From Flavobacterium taihuense (GTDB taxonomy: Bacteria > Bacteroidota > Bacteroidia > Flavobacteriales > Flavobacteriaceae), in assembly GCF_019351435.1 (NCBI RefSeq), contig NZ_JAHWYN010000020.1, positions 1 through 62,611 of the forward strand: a stretch of DNA of 62,611 bases. Reading direction: 5' to 3'. The notes under the pieces were generated by a model, which worked only from the letters and a program-made list of their open reading frames with translations, was not told the origin of the DNA and ran no database searches. Positions 26,432 to 33,993 of the stretch are shown here, one piece after another. A program made the translations under genes and the position numbers. Within the stretch, counting starts at the first letter, position 1. The number at the start of each line of letters is the position of its first letter.

Positions 26432-27886
26432 TTAGTATGTTGTTTTTAATTCAACTCTTCTGTTTTTGGCACGACCAGTAGCAGTTTTATTGGTTGCAAT
26501 TGGTTTACCTTCTCCAAATCCTAAAGCAAGTAATCTTGACTCAGGAATACCTTTACTTACCAAATATTGTTTTACAGACTCCATACGTTGTTGTGATAAT
26601 TTTATATTGTATGCATCACTTCCATTACTATCAGTATGACCTTCAATTTGCAATTTAGTTCCATCATAACGATTTAAAATTAGAACTAGTTCGTTAAGTT
26701 CAACATAAGAAGATGTTTTTAACGTAGCACTGGCATTTTCGAAGAAAATTTTACCAGCGATATAAGCAATTCTTTTAACATCTTTAGGTGCTATTTCTGG
26801 GCATCCTTTGTTTATAATATTTCCTTTTACTGTAGGACAACGGTCATCAATATCTGGAACACCGTCACCATCAGTATCAGGACAACCTTTTAGTGCGATT
26901 GGTCCAGCAGCTTCAGGACAACGGTCTTCACTATTTACAACGCCATCTTTGTCGTTATCCATAGGACATCCAGCTTCATTAACAGTTTGGCCTGCTGGTG
27001 TATTTGGGCATTTATCATCGATATCTGCAACACCATCGTTATCTGCATCTGGACAACCTCTTAAAGCTACTGGTCCCGCAACATCAGGACAACGATCTTT
27101 AGCATCGGCTACACCATCTTTATCTCTATCAGGACAACCATTCAAGGCTGCTGAGCCAGCAACATCTGGACATTCGTCTAAATAATCGGCAACACCATCA
27201 TTGTCTTTATCAAGAGGACAACCATTCTTATCGACAAGTATGCCAGCAGGAGTATCTGGACATTTATCATTTCTATCTGAAACGCCATCATTATCGGCAT
27301 CTTTTTTCTCTCCTAGGTTGAAAGACAATCCTACAGTATGCATCAAAAACGAATCTTTGCTTCCTCCAGAAACGCCGTCTCTGTCGTCTCCATCAGTAAA
27401 CATGAATGTTTCTTGCACATTAAGCATCACAACTGGCGTCAGTCTGAATGTTAATCCACCACCTGCTGTTGGCAATAGGTAATCGATTTTTTTACTATCT
27501 ACATCTAGTTTTTTGTCAAAAAGCATAACTCCCAAACCTCCAAAAATATAAGGTCTCACCACATAATCTGGATTTAATAAATTAATTTTTAAATTCAGTG
27601 CAAGTGATGAAAACTCACTGTTGAAATAACCATCAGGACGGTTGTAAGCAACGGTTCCTTTATTTGCAGCTAAGTTCAAATCAAAATATTTTCCTAAATA
27701 TCTCGAAACAGACAAACCTCCAACTCCATAAAACGTCATATCGGTTTTATAAAAATCATTTCCGAGGTCTCCGTTATACTGTGTTGCACCACCAGATATT
27801 CCAATGTTCCATTTTCGATCTTCGGTTTGTGCATTTGTAATAAATGTAAATGCTAAGCACGTACATAAAAATAGTAACTTTTTCAT
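26432..27886 (-). CDS. OmpA-family protein with N-terminal barrel and TSP3 repeats
   Basis: A 484-residue, outer-membrane protein. It has a signal peptide (cleavage after T-N-A-Q, ~residue 20). A beta-barrel-like domain (~24-195) follows, with alternating strands such as W-N-I-G-I-S-G-G and Y-I-F-G-G-L-G-V-M. Six calcium-binding thrombospondin-3 repeats (~197-360; D-x-D-x-D-G-V-x-D and D-x-C-P) come next. The C-terminal OmpA peptidoglycan-binding domain (~370-484) has I-E-G-H-T-D-S-N-G and N-R-R-V-E-L. It anchors the outer membrane to the wall. The promoter region is shared with its downstream paralog at 28.2 kb. Confidence 0.94.
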   Translation of the reverse strand: MKKLLFLCTCLAFTFITNAQTEDRKWNIGISGGATQYNGDLGNDFYKTDMTFYGVGGLSVSRYLGKYFDLNLAANKGTVAYNRPDGYFNSEFSSLALNLKINLLNPDYVVRPYIFGGLGVMLFDKKLDVDSKKIDYLLPTAGGGLTFRLTPVVMLNVQETFMFTDGDDRDGVSGGSKDSFLMHTVGLSFNLGEKKDADNDGVSDRNDKCPDTPAGILVDKNGCPLDKDNDGVADYLDECPDVAGSAALNGCPDRDKDGVADAKDRCPDVAGPVALRGCPDADNDGVADIDDKCPNTPAGQTVNEAGCPMDNDKDGVVNSEDRCPEAAGPIALKGCPDTDGDGVPDIDDRCPTVKGNIINKGCPEIAPKDVKRIAYIAGKIFFENASATLKTSSYVELNELVLILNRYDGTKLQIEGHTDSNGSDAYNIKLSQQRMESVKQYLVSKGIPESRLLALGFGEGKPIATNKTATGRAKNRRVELKTTY

Positions 27887-27911
27887 TTGTGTTTTTGTTT
27901 AATTATTTAGT

Positions 27912-27946
27912 CAAAGGTCATTCGTAAATCAACTTTTATAGTTACA
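27912..27946 (-). promoter_or_regulatory. Shared-motif promoter of ompA1
   Basis: On the minus strand TGTAAC, 21 bp, GACCTTTG, ending 26 bp before the start. Upstream sequence similarity to the ompA2 promoter extends to about 27984. Confidence 0.72.
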
Positions 27947-28130
27947 AAACTTTTCTTAATAATTGTATCATTCACACTTTTATTGGAGAAATAAACTCAT
28001 GTGATTACTAAATAACATATTGATATTAATCTATTTGTGTGTGTTTTTTTTATAAAAGGTAGTATGCAGTTGTGGTTTAGTATTTGTGCTTAATGCAATC
28101 ACGATAATGCTTTGTTTCCAATTATTAAAA

Positions 28131-28163
28131 CAAAAAAAAGAGGCTGTTTTGCAACAACCTCTT
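28131..28163 (-). terminator. Terminator of the barrel-less OmpA paralog
   Basis: AAGAGG (28138-28143) / CCTCTT (28158-28163) with inner TGTT/AACA pairing and a minus-strand T-run. Same style as the ompA1 terminator. Confidence 0.85.
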
Positions 28164-28196
28164 CAGAGAAAAAAATATTCAAAAAAATAAAATAAA

Positions 28197-29270
28197 CTAT
28201 TTGTAAGTTGTTACCAATTCAACTCTTCTGTTTTTGGCTCTACCTGAAGCAGTTTTGTTATTGGCAATTGGTTTACCATCTCCAAATCCTAATGCTGTAA
28301 GTCTAGTTTCAGGTATTCCTTTGCTGATTAAATAGGTCTTTACAGATTCTGCTCGTTGTTGTGATAAATTTATATTGTCTATATCACCACCAATGTTATC
28401 CGTATGTCCTCCAATTTGTAAATCAGTCGCATTATAACGTTTTAATATGATTACCAAATAATCAAGTTGAGCATAAGACGACATTTTTAATTCAGCACTG
28501 GCATTTTCAAAGAAAAGCTTACCTGCAATATCAGCTATTTTTTTCACATCGACAGGAGCTATTGTGGGACAACCCTTGTCTATGATATTGCCTTTTTCAT
28601 TGGGACAACGGTCATTATTATCTGTAACTCCATCGCCATCAGTATCTGCACAACCTTTCAGAGATAGTGGTCCAGCGGTATCTGGACAAAGATCCTGTTC
28701 ATTGGCTACCCCATCATTATCATTATCCAAAGGACATCCTGATGCATTTACTTTGTAGCCTGCAGTTGTATTTGGACAAGTATCATCAATATCGGCGACA
28801 CCATCTTTATCAACATCAGGACAGCCTTTCAAAGCAGCAGGACCTGCAATATCAGGACAACGGTCTTTGGCATCGGCTATTTCATCTTTATCTCTGTCAG
28901 GGCAACCATTCAAAGTTGCAGATCCGGCAACATCTGGGCATTCATCACGATAATCGGCAACACCATCAATATCTTTATCAATCGGACAACCTGTTTTGTC
29001 TACTGCTACACCAGCAGGAGTGTCAGGACATTTATCATCTTTATCGGCTACACCATCATTATCAGCATCTCTTTTAATATCCAAAAGACTTGCTGTTAAA
29101 CCTCCGGTTATTTCAAAAAAAATGTCTTTTTTGTCTAAAATATTTTCTGGATTTCCGCTATAAAGAGCTATGCCATCAGACATTGCCACTTTTTCTTTTC
29201 CAATTTCGGTTTCTGCTGCGTTCATATATGCAAATGAAAAGCACATGCACAATAATACTAATTTTTTCAT
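28197..29270 (-). CDS. Barrel-less OmpA paralog (TSP3 repeats plus OmpA domain)
   Basis: A 357-residue paralog of the 26.4-kb gene. It has a signal peptide (cleavage near residues 19-20), a short 45-residue linker where the other protein has its ~170-residue barrel, six TSP3 repeats (~65-230), and the OmpA domain (~245-357; I-G-G-H-T-D-N-I-G-G, N-R-R-V-E-L). The repeats and OmpA domain are closely similar to ompA1, so this is a duplicate that lost its membrane domain. It is predicted to be soluble in the periplasm and to bind peptidoglycan and calcium. Confidence 0.92.
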   Translation of the reverse strand: MKKLVLLCMCFSFAYMNAAETEIGKEKVAMSDGIALYSGNPENILDKKDIFFEITGGLTASLLDIKRDADNDGVADKDDKCPDTPAGVAVDKTGCPIDKDIDGVADYRDECPDVAGSATLNGCPDRDKDEIADAKDRCPDIAGPAALKGCPDVDKDGVADIDDTCPNTTAGYKVNASGCPLDNDNDGVANEQDLCPDTAGPLSLKGCADTDGDGVTDNNDRCPNEKGNIIDKGCPTIAPVDVKKIADIAGKLFFENASAELKMSSYAQLDYLVIILKRYNATDLQIGGHTDNIGGDIDNINLSQQRAESVKTYLISKGIPETRLTALGFGDGKPIANNKTASGRAKNRRVELVTTYK

Positions 29271-29296
29271 TTTTATGGTTTTTTAATTGTTTGTAC

Positions 29297-29331
29297 CAAA
29301 GATCATCTACAATTTGACTTTAAGTGTTACA
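29297..29331 (-). promoter_or_regulatory. Shared-motif promoter of ompA2
   Basis: On the minus strand TGTAAC, 21 bp, GATCTTTG, ending 27 bp before the start. Confidence 0.7.
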
Positions 29332-29511
29332 TAACTTTTGATAATAGTTGTATGATTCACACCTTTTGTATTTTTAATGTATTGATTTTTAATTGTTTGT
29401 TTAAATAAAAAGATTAGAATCGGTTTGCTTTTATATTAATCTTATAAGAGATATTGAAAGTTTGCTGTCATTTAAGAGTGATTCTTAATGATTTTTGGCA
29501 GCACTGGCAAT

Positions 29512-30597
29512 TTAATGACTAAAAAAAGTTTTTATTTTTTTAAAAAAATGAGAATCACCAGATTTTTTGCTTTCAATTTCTCCTATCAAAAAGCCATACG
29601 GTTTTAGGGATTCTACATGGTCACACATGATTTTTAGCATGGCAGTTAATGGTATTGCCAAAATAATTCCTGGTATTCCCCAAAGGAGTTCACCCAATAC
29701 CAACGCAATAATAGTAAACAATGGGTTAATTTTTACTTGAGGTCCTAACATCAAAGGCTCAAGCACCCAACCTTGTATGAATTGCACAATTCCATAAGTA
29801 ACGGCTATACCTGCAAGCAGCATTAGATCGCCTCCATGCATGGCTGCAATCAAAATTGTTAGTGATGTTCCTGTTATGTTTCCCACAAATGGAATGATTT
29901 CCAGGAATCCGCAGAGTATGGCAAAAAAGAACGCATTTTCTAATCCAATAAAACTAAAACCAATATAATACATGATCCATAAACAAACAATCATTTTCGA
30001 AAGTCCGAACAAATATTGTTGCGATACTTTGGCTATTTTATGTAAGATTAGCTCCATTGATTTTTGCTCAGAAACCGCAGTAAGCTTTAAAATAAATTGT
30101 TTTATATGGGAATGATAATACAATAAAAATAAAAAATAAGCAGTAACCAAAACAAGATTCGTTACTATTGCTGCAAATGAACTCAATATTATTTGCATCA
30201 TACTGGAATAGGAAGGTTTTTCCTCATTCAGGATTTTAAATTGTTCTGCGACAGAAATATTAAAATGTTTGAAAATGTATTTTTGGATGTACGCAACTGT
30301 GTCTAATGCTTTTTCTTTCAAGAGCGTGATGTCATTAAAAACATCGGATATTTTCCAACTTAATAGAGCAATTATTGCCGAAATAAAAACTAATAAGGTC
30401 AGTAAGCAAAGAAATACAGCTAATCCTTTTGGGAATTTCTTTTTTTCCATCCTATTGCAAAAAGGCAAAAATAGTGTTGCCAGAATTCCGCCAATGACAA
30501 AAGGCATTAAAAAAATCTGACCGTAATATAAACCAGCAATAATTAGAAAAAATAAAAATAATTTCTTTGTGACAGTTGTTGAGGATGAAGTTATCAT
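29512..30597 (-). CDS. AI-2E (PerM/YdiK) family membrane protein
   Basis: A 361-residue membrane protein from the ATG at 30597. The in-frame extension to 30645 overlaps an inverted repeat and is unlikely. It has about eight hydrophobic helices with a long loop in the middle. G-F-L-E-I-I-P-F-V-G and the late P-L-M-L-G-P-Q-V-K-I-N-P are hallmarks of the family. Members were named for autoinducer-2 export, but several are Na+/H+ antiporters or metabolite exporters, so the substrate here is unknown. Confidence 0.9.
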   Translation of the reverse strand: MITSSSTTVTKKLFLFFLIIAGLYYGQIFLMPFVIGGILATLFLPFCNRMEKKKFPKGLAVFLCLLTLLVFISAIIALLSWKISDVFNDITLLKEKALDTVAYIQKYIFKHFNISVAEQFKILNEEKPSYSSMMQIILSSFAAIVTNLVLVTAYFLFLLYYHSHIKQFILKLTAVSEQKSMELILHKIAKVSQQYLFGLSKMIVCLWIMYYIGFSFIGLENAFFFAILCGFLEIIPFVGNITGTSLTILIAAMHGGDLMLLAGIAVTYGIVQFIQGWVLEPLMLGPQVKINPLFTIIALVLGELLWGIPGIILAIPLTAMLKIMCDHVESLKPYGFLIGEIESKKSGDSHFFKKIKTFFSH

Positions 30598-30642
30598 TTT
30601 GATTCTTTTAAGAAATAAAATTATGGGACTTATTCTAAATGT

Positions 30643-30697
30643 CAATTCGAGTGTTTTTTTTTGCAGAAAAATTCCTGTAAAAAAAAAACTCGAATTG
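30643..30697. repeat. Inverted repeat between the FMN reductase and AI-2E genes
   Basis: CAATTCGAGT (30643-30652) pairs with ACTCGAATTG (30688-30697), and the T- and A-runs just inside extend the stem. It probably terminates the FMN reductase transcript. Confidence 0.65.
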
Positions 30698-30711
30698 GGA
30701 TTTTTATTTTT

Positions 30712-31293
30712 TTAAAAACGAATCACATCCGATTGATAATACTCTTTTTTAGTTAATTTGACAGTCCAAAGTAATTCTTTTATAAACACCGAAGCCATTT
30801 CATCAGTTTGGGATTTGTGCAACGCATTTCCTAAATTGTCAAATTCCTCTTGTACTTTTGCTATCGGAAAAGTGGCAGGGATGGTAAACGCTTTTATTTT
30901 CCAAAGTAAAAACTGTAAAAAAATCAAAGCTTGTGATCCTGCATATTCTCCAGCCGAAACAGTTGAAATTCCAATAGGTTTGTGTTCCCATTCCGCATAC
31001 AATAGATCAATAACATTTTTTAGACTTGCTGGAAAACCTCCATTATATTCGGGTGTTACCATAATGATTCCATCCGAAGATTTTATTTTCTCTGCAAATT
31101 CCAATGTCGCAATTTTAGGTTTTTCCTGAAACTGTAAGCGCTCTTCAAATAGAGGGAAATTGTAGCTTTTCAAGTCTAATAATTCTACTGTACCCAATTT
31201 ATTTTCTACAATATAGTTTTGCAAGTATAACGCAACATTGTGGCTTTTGCGACCTGTTCTTATACTAGAGGAAATAATTGTAATATGATACAT
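30712..31293 (-). CDS. NADPH-dependent FMN reductase-like flavoprotein
   Basis: A 193-residue flavodoxin-like protein. The N-terminal phosphate-binding loop I-I-S-S-S-I-R-T-G-R and the T-P-E-Y-N-G-G-F-P-A-S-L-K-N-V-I-D motif at about residues 79-95 match the NAD(P)H-dependent FMN/quinone/chromate reductase family. It probably reduces quinones or flavins in the cytosol under oxidative stress. It sits next to dps and may belong to a redox-protection group. Confidence 0.9.
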   Translation of the reverse strand: MYHITIISSSIRTGRKSHNVALYLQNYIVENKLGTVELLDLKSYNFPLFEERLQFQEKPKIATLEFAEKIKSSDGIIMVTPEYNGGFPASLKNVIDLLYAEWEHKPIGISTVSAGEYAGSQALIFLQFLLWKIKAFTIPATFPIAKVQEEFDNLGNALHKSQTDEMASVFIKELLWTVKLTKKEYYQSDVIRF

Positions 31294-31331
31294 GGCCTTT
31301 GTTTTTTAAAATTTTGCATTCAGAAAGATAC

Positions 31332-31505
31332 TTAAAGATTTTTTACTCTTTCTGTAAACAGAATATTCGATTTTTTAAAGGCGTCCGTTTTAAAATCAAT
31401 CTGAATTGCGCAAGAATCACCCAAACCTTTTTTAAGTGAAATTATTTTTCCCACCTTGCAATGACTTTTGGAACTTGATGCTAATTCTTTTTTTGCTTTA
31501 AACAT
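31332..31505 (-). CDS. Small hypothetical protein downstream of dps
   Basis: A 57-residue protein, starting from the internal ATG at 31505 (MFKAKKELASSSKSHCKVGK). The longer frame to 31562 would overlap dps. It is basic and contains a single cysteine, and strand-like segments (I-I-S-L-K-K-G-L-G-D-S-C-A-I-Q-I-D-F) look protein-like. No family was recognised. It follows dps by 29 bp, so co-transcription is likely. Confidence 0.45.
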   Translation of the reverse strand: MFKAKKELASSSKSHCKVGKIISLKKGLGDSCAIQIDFKTDAFKKSNILFTERVKNL

Positions 31506-31534
31506 TTCAATAGTTTTATAGGTTTTTTTTATTT

Positions 31535-32008
31535 CTAACTCAAGTATCGTCTCAATATCCAAGCCATTGTTTCATGCTCCTCCATCAATCCAGTCATAAA
31601 ATCAGCCGACCCTGCATCTCTATTTTCTTCAGCGCAGATTTTTATATCTTCTCGCAATTGCACAATAACAGTTTCTTGATCTTCTAAGAGTTCAAGAATC
31701 ATATCTTTTTGTGAAGGATATTTATTTGGATTTTCTTTAAGTCTCGTCAGTTCCGAAAATTCATTCATAGTACCAATTGTTTTTCCTCCTAATTTACTGA
31801 TACGCTCAGCAATTTCATCAATCGATGCTTCCAATTGCTTGTATTGATTTTCGAATAATTTATGTAATTCCATAAAACTATTTCCCGATACATTCCAATG
31901 GAATTTTCTTATTTTGATGTATAATGTCATTTCATCTGCCAAAATTGAAGATAAAAAGGCAATGCTTTTTTGTAAGTTTTGTTTACTGATTCCAATTTGA
32001 GGTTCCAT
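31535..32008 (-). CDS. dps: Dps-type DNA-protecting ferritin
   Basis: A 157-residue protein from the ATG at 32008. The longer frame to 32095 would place coding sequence over the promoter and is rejected. K-F-H-W-N-V-S-G, then H-K-L-F-E-N-Q-Y and D-E-I-A-E-R-I-S form the Dps signature, with the ferroxidase His, Asp and Glu in place. Dps dodecamers oxidise and store iron using peroxide and coat DNA in stress or starvation. Its promoter has the shared island motif. Confidence 0.93.
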   Translation of the reverse strand: MEPQIGISKQNLQKSIAFLSSILADEMTLYIKIRKFHWNVSGNSFMELHKLFENQYKQLEASIDEIAERISKLGGKTIGTMNEFSELTRLKENPNKYPSQKDMILELLEDQETVIVQLREDIKICAEENRDAGSADFMTGLMEEHETMAWILRRYLS

Positions 32009-32082
32009 ATCTTTTTTTTTTTTGTAATTACTATTTTGAATTTTCTCAACGGGATTATCCGAATCCAGAAATATATAGGTTA

Positions 32083-32117
32083 CAAAGATGACCACATAAG
32101 CTCAAAATCGAGTTATA
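32083..32117 (-). promoter_or_regulatory. Shared-motif promoter of dps
   Basis: On the minus strand TATAAC, 21 bp, CATCTTTG, ending 75 bp before the chosen dps start. Confidence 0.6.
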
Positions 32118-32300
32118 TAATTTTTGAAGATAATTATAGAATTTACGGTTACACTTTGATTTATAATCTGCGTTTTACATTTTAAAAAAAGGATGAATTA
32201 TCCTGAATTATAGCATTATTTAACCGAACTTAGAGTATGGAATTCCCTATCACATTTCTAAGTGTTTTTTGGGCAAAAAAAATGTAATAAAGAAATAAGT

Positions 32301-32725
32301 ATGGTTGTATTAACACTTATTCGGCACGGGCAATCGATTTATAATTTTGAAAACTGCTTTACAGGAAATGTCGATGTAAAACAGACTCCGTTTGGAAAAG
32401 AAGAAGCCAAGCGCGCTGGAAACAATTTAAAAGGATTTGATTTTAGTATTGCCTTTACCTCTGTCTTTAAAAGAGCACAGGAATCTTTAAAAATAATTCT
32501 TGAAGTGATAGGGTTGTCCCGTATTATAAAAAGGAAATACAACCAAAACTGAAAGCAGGACAAAATGTTTTGATAGTTGCTCACGGAAATAGTCTTAGAG
32601 CTTTGGTAATGTATTTAGAAGGAATTAGTGAAAAAGAAATTGTCAGTTTTGAAATTCCGACAGGCATACCAATACATTATATTTTTGATAAAAATCTAAA
32701 TATAGAAAGTGTGAATTATTTGTAG
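32301..32725 (+). pseudogene. gpmA: 2,3-bisphosphoglycerate-dependent phosphoglycerate mutase, internal deletion
   Basis: From the ATG at 32301 the frame gives a clear dPGM start (L-T-L-I-R-H-G-Q-S, then E-E-A-K-R-A-G and F-T-S-V-F-K-R-A-Q-E-S-L). It then turns to nonsense at about 32510-32525 and stops at 32552. The gene end appears in another frame up to the TAG at 32723-32725: L-I-V-A-H-G-N-S-L-R-A-L-V, then E-I-P-T-G. Comparison with the ~250-residue family shows that about 90 middle residues are missing, including the R-H-Y-G segment. A frame-shifting internal deletion has therefore inactivated the gene. Confidence 0.88.
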
Positions 32726-32749
32726 ATAAAAATTAGAAAAGAACAATAA

Positions 32750-32927
32750 AATATATTCAAAAGAGATTACTATTAACTGATTAACGGGTATCAAGCTCGT
32801 GTACCTATTCGTTGGTCATAGACGGAAGGTTGGAAAACTTCTATGTTCTTGATGCCGTTGCGCCAACCTGGCAAACCAGAAAAAGTACTATCTTGTATTC
32901 AAAAGGATATTAATAACCAATAGAAAA
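32750..32927. other. Intergenic stretch with GC-richer gene-tail-like fragment
   Basis: Between the dead gpmA and the small membrane gene. Bases ~32785-32900 are clearly GC-richer than the surroundings. One plus frame reads like the end of a protein (D-G-R-L-E-N-F-Y-V-L-D-A-V-A-P-T-W-Q-T, then S-K-G-Y and stop), but there is no start. It is probably a remnant brought in or left by rearrangement; the source is not recognised. Confidence 0.45.
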
Positions 32928-33122
32928 TTAAGATTCATCTTTTGTAGTTCGGATCAAACTAATTCCTGCTATAAAGAAGACAGTTCCTAAAACTCCATAA
33001 ATAACTAAAGATTTTATATCTTTTTCACTACCAGAAGTATTTGTAAATATAACCGCATCATAGATAAGGCCTCCTATTCCTAGAGCCGTTAATAATGCAC
33101 CAAAGATTCGTTTGATATTCAT
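32928..33122 (-). CDS. Small two-helix membrane protein
   Basis: A 64-residue protein. The first helix is I-F-G-A-L-L-T-A-L-G-I-G-G-L-I-Y and the second is V-I-Y-G-V-L-G-T-V-F-F-I-A-G-I-S-L-I, with a short charged loop and tail. Similar small proteins are common in flavobacterial stress islands; the role is unknown. Confidence 0.75.
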   Translation of the reverse strand: MNIKRIFGALLTALGIGGLIYDAVIFTNTSGSEKDIKSLVIYGVLGTVFFIAGISLIRTTKDES

Positions 33123-33165
33123 AATTTTTATTTTTTAATAATTTATAATTCTATGTGTTTTTATT

Positions 33166-33537
33166 TTATTCTTGAATATCTTCTTCCAGGTCGTTATGAT
33201 CATCTCCGCCTAAACTGTAATAGTCATTTTCTACATCTTCAGAACCAAATCTTTTCTGGTTTTTATCCAATTCAGAGCCTGGAATATCTAAATCACCAAC
33301 TGCTTTATCGTCCCCGAAATCTTTCTCGTTTCTTTTTTCAACAAAATGAATTTTTAGGATTTCCTTCATTTTAGAAATATCCTCAGGACTTACATCAGAC
33401 TCTTTATGCAATTTGTTATAAATGTCTTCATTTGGGGGATAATCCGATAATTGGTAAGACTCATTTTAATTTGCTTTATGCAAATTATTTTGTTTTAAAT
33501 AGGGGTCTTTATTTTTCATTTTCATCGTTTTCTGCAT
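33166..33537 (-). pseudogene. Acidic conserved protein gene interrupted by an in-frame stop
   Basis: Reading from the ATG at 33537 (MQKTMKMKNKD), the frame meets a TAA at 33466-33468 after 23 codons. It then continues open in the same frame for 100 codons (N-E-S-Y-Q-L-S-D-Y-P-P-N-E-D-I-Y-N-K, then D-V-S-P-E-D-I-S-K). The end is very acidic (Y-Y-S-L-G-G-D-D-H-N-D-L-E-E-D). The part after the stop has no ATG or GTG; only a TTG at 33411 could restart. The protein is probably a hypothetical stress-associated acidic protein of ~123 residues, here truncated by a nonsense mutation unless TTG is used. Confidence 0.6.
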
Positions 33538-33558
33538 TATTAAAAGAACATTATTCTT

Positions 33559-33993
33559 TTACATTCTTTCCATATACCAATTTAATTCTTTTTTCATTTT
33601 TCTGAATTCGAAAAGAGAAGATATTATTTTTTGCAAACGAACAAAGGCCGTTTCGCTTTTTACCACATAATCAAAGGCATGATGGTGCATACAATCGATT
33701 GCTACTTCAATTTTGTCCTGCGAAGACAACATTATTACCTCTATTTCGGGATTAAATTCTTTTATCTTATCCAAGGTGGCTATACCATTCATTGCGTCTT
33801 TATCGATACCATCCAGATGATAATCCAAAATTATAATATCTGGATTGTGATTTACATTAGCAAGGCAAAGTTCACCGGTAGAGTAGGTCTCGATTTCAAA
33901 ATCGGCATGATCTAGAAACTCAATTTCCAAAGATTTTAAAAATAAGGCATCATCATCAACTAAGAATAGTTTTATTTTATTTAGGGTATTCAT
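33559..33993 (-). CDS. Stand-alone response-regulator receiver
   Basis: A 144-residue CheY-like receiver without an output domain. It has acidic residues D13-D15, a phospho-acceptor Asp57 in I-I-I-L-D-Y-H-L-D-G, the S/T position in M-L-S-S-Q-D and the K in V-V-K-S. Its start overlaps the end of the 984-residue hybrid kinase by 4 bases (ATGA), so the two are coupled. It may shuttle phosphate from the kinase Hpt domain. Confidence 0.9.
   Translation of the reverse strand: MNTLNKIKLFLVDDDALFLKSLEIEFLDHADFEIETYSTGELCLANVNHNPDIIILDYHLDGIDKDAMNGIATLDKIKEFNPEIEVIMLSSQDKIEVAIDCMHHHAFDYVVKSETAFVRLQKIISSLFEFRKMKKELNWYMERM

Larger units (their letters stand above)
27887..28196. other. Promoter and terminator region between the ompA paralogs
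   Basis: About 310 bases containing the ompA1 promoter near the left side and the terminator of the barrel-less paralog near the right side. No other gene is seen. Confidence 0.5.

Noticed and set aside
26808..27482. Plus-strand open frames opposite the TSP3 repeats (also 28564-29077)
   Set aside because: Frames arise from the repeated codons of the OmpA paralogs on the minus strand and have no independent support.
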